A stretch of 6,013 bases of DNA. It comes from JASFRI01 sp050115015 (GTDB lineage Bacteria > Acidobacteriota > Polarisedimenticolia > CBDVAL01). The stretch is taken from contig JASFRI010000274.1 in assembly GCA_050115015.1 (NCBI GenBank), positions 1-6,013 on the forward strand. The letters run 5' to 3'. Positions 5,876-6,013 of the stretch are shown here, piece by piece. The notes under the pieces were generated by a model. That model saw only the letters and a program-made list of their open reading frames with translations, was not told where the DNA came from and did not search any database. The first letter of the stretch is position 1, and every line of letters begins with the position of its first letter. The translations under genes were made by a program, and so were the position numbers.

Positions 5876-6013
5876 GTGGGCATCTCCATCGACGAGGTAC
5901 GCCGGATCGCGAACCTGGCGAAGCTGGACCTGCGGCCGGAGGAGATGGCGCCTCTCGCCGAGCAGCTCGGGACGATCCTCGAGCACATGGACCGGCTGTC
6001 GGAGCTGGACGGC
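5876..6013 (+). CDS. gatC: Asp/Glu-tRNA amidotransferase subunit C (N-terminal part; gene continues past window)
   Basis: Seen: 46 codons from a GTG start to the window edge without a stop. The sequence MGISIDEVRRIANLAKLDL, then RPEEMAPLAEQLGTILEHMD and RLSEL, is the typical GatC N-terminus: the EV..IA.LA.L.L motif followed by a helix with an L...L..IL..M/V..L pattern. Family knowledge: GatC is a small protein of about 95 residues that clamps GatA and GatB together. GatCAB converts Glu-tRNA(Gln) or Asp-tRNA(Asn) to the amidated form in the cytoplasm. About half the protein is present. Inference: gatA and possibly gatB follow downstream. It is transcribed away from the exported-protein gene, with 116 bp between their start codons. 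Confidence 0.93.
   Translation, partial: MGISIDEVRRIANLAKLDLRPEEMAPLAEQLGTILEHMDRLSELDG

Noticed and set aside
5776..5988. Minus-strand open frame of 70 codons across the gatC start
   Set aside because: It overlaps the well-supported gatC coding start and promoter and has no recognisable content.

Overview
This is a strongly GC-rich window, with GC-rich third codon positions, from a Gram-negative (diderm) bacterium. Three genes lie on the minus strand. The start of a fourth lies divergently on the plus strand at the right edge. A carboxypeptidase-regulatory-domain outer-membrane protein, a GatC start and a large membrane-anchored PDZ/GAF/PAS histidine kinase together would fit Acidobacteriota or a similar environmental phylum. 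That placement is an inference with modest confidence, because nothing here is a phylogenetic marker complete enough to decide it.

Layout from right to left, following minus-strand transcription. Positions 5876-6013 (+) hold the first 46 codons of gatC, probably the head of a gatCAB operon, behind a compact sigma70-type promoter. Positions 4869-5759 (-) encode a 296-residue exported protein of unknown function, closed by a strong GC hairpin at 4826-4851. Positions 2668-4671 (-) encode a 667-residue exported protein with a carboxypeptidase-regulatory-like domain followed by a predicted outer-membrane beta-barrel ending in Phe. It has its own near-consensus promoter, TTGACA-17 bp-TAGGAT. Positions 2425-2667 are a 243-bp intergenic stretch with several inverted repeats and a possible sigma54-type element. 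Positions 1-2424 (-) encode the first 808 residues of a sensor histidine kinase with an extracytoplasmic PDZ-like domain, about ten hydrophobic segments, GAF, PAS and the HisKA phospho-acceptor region. Its ATPase domain lies beyond the left edge.

The three minus-strand genes are all envelope-related (inner-membrane sensor, outer-membrane barrel, exported protein), but hairpins and separate promoters suggest separate transcription units rather than one operon. The two exported proteins end in SVRF and SARF, and the kinase carries a PDZ-like domain on the periplasmic side. A link between these facts is speculative but testable. No mobile element, CRISPR array, tRNA or rRNA was seen. The very long plus-strand open frames over the minus-strand genes are antisense shadows in exact codon register.
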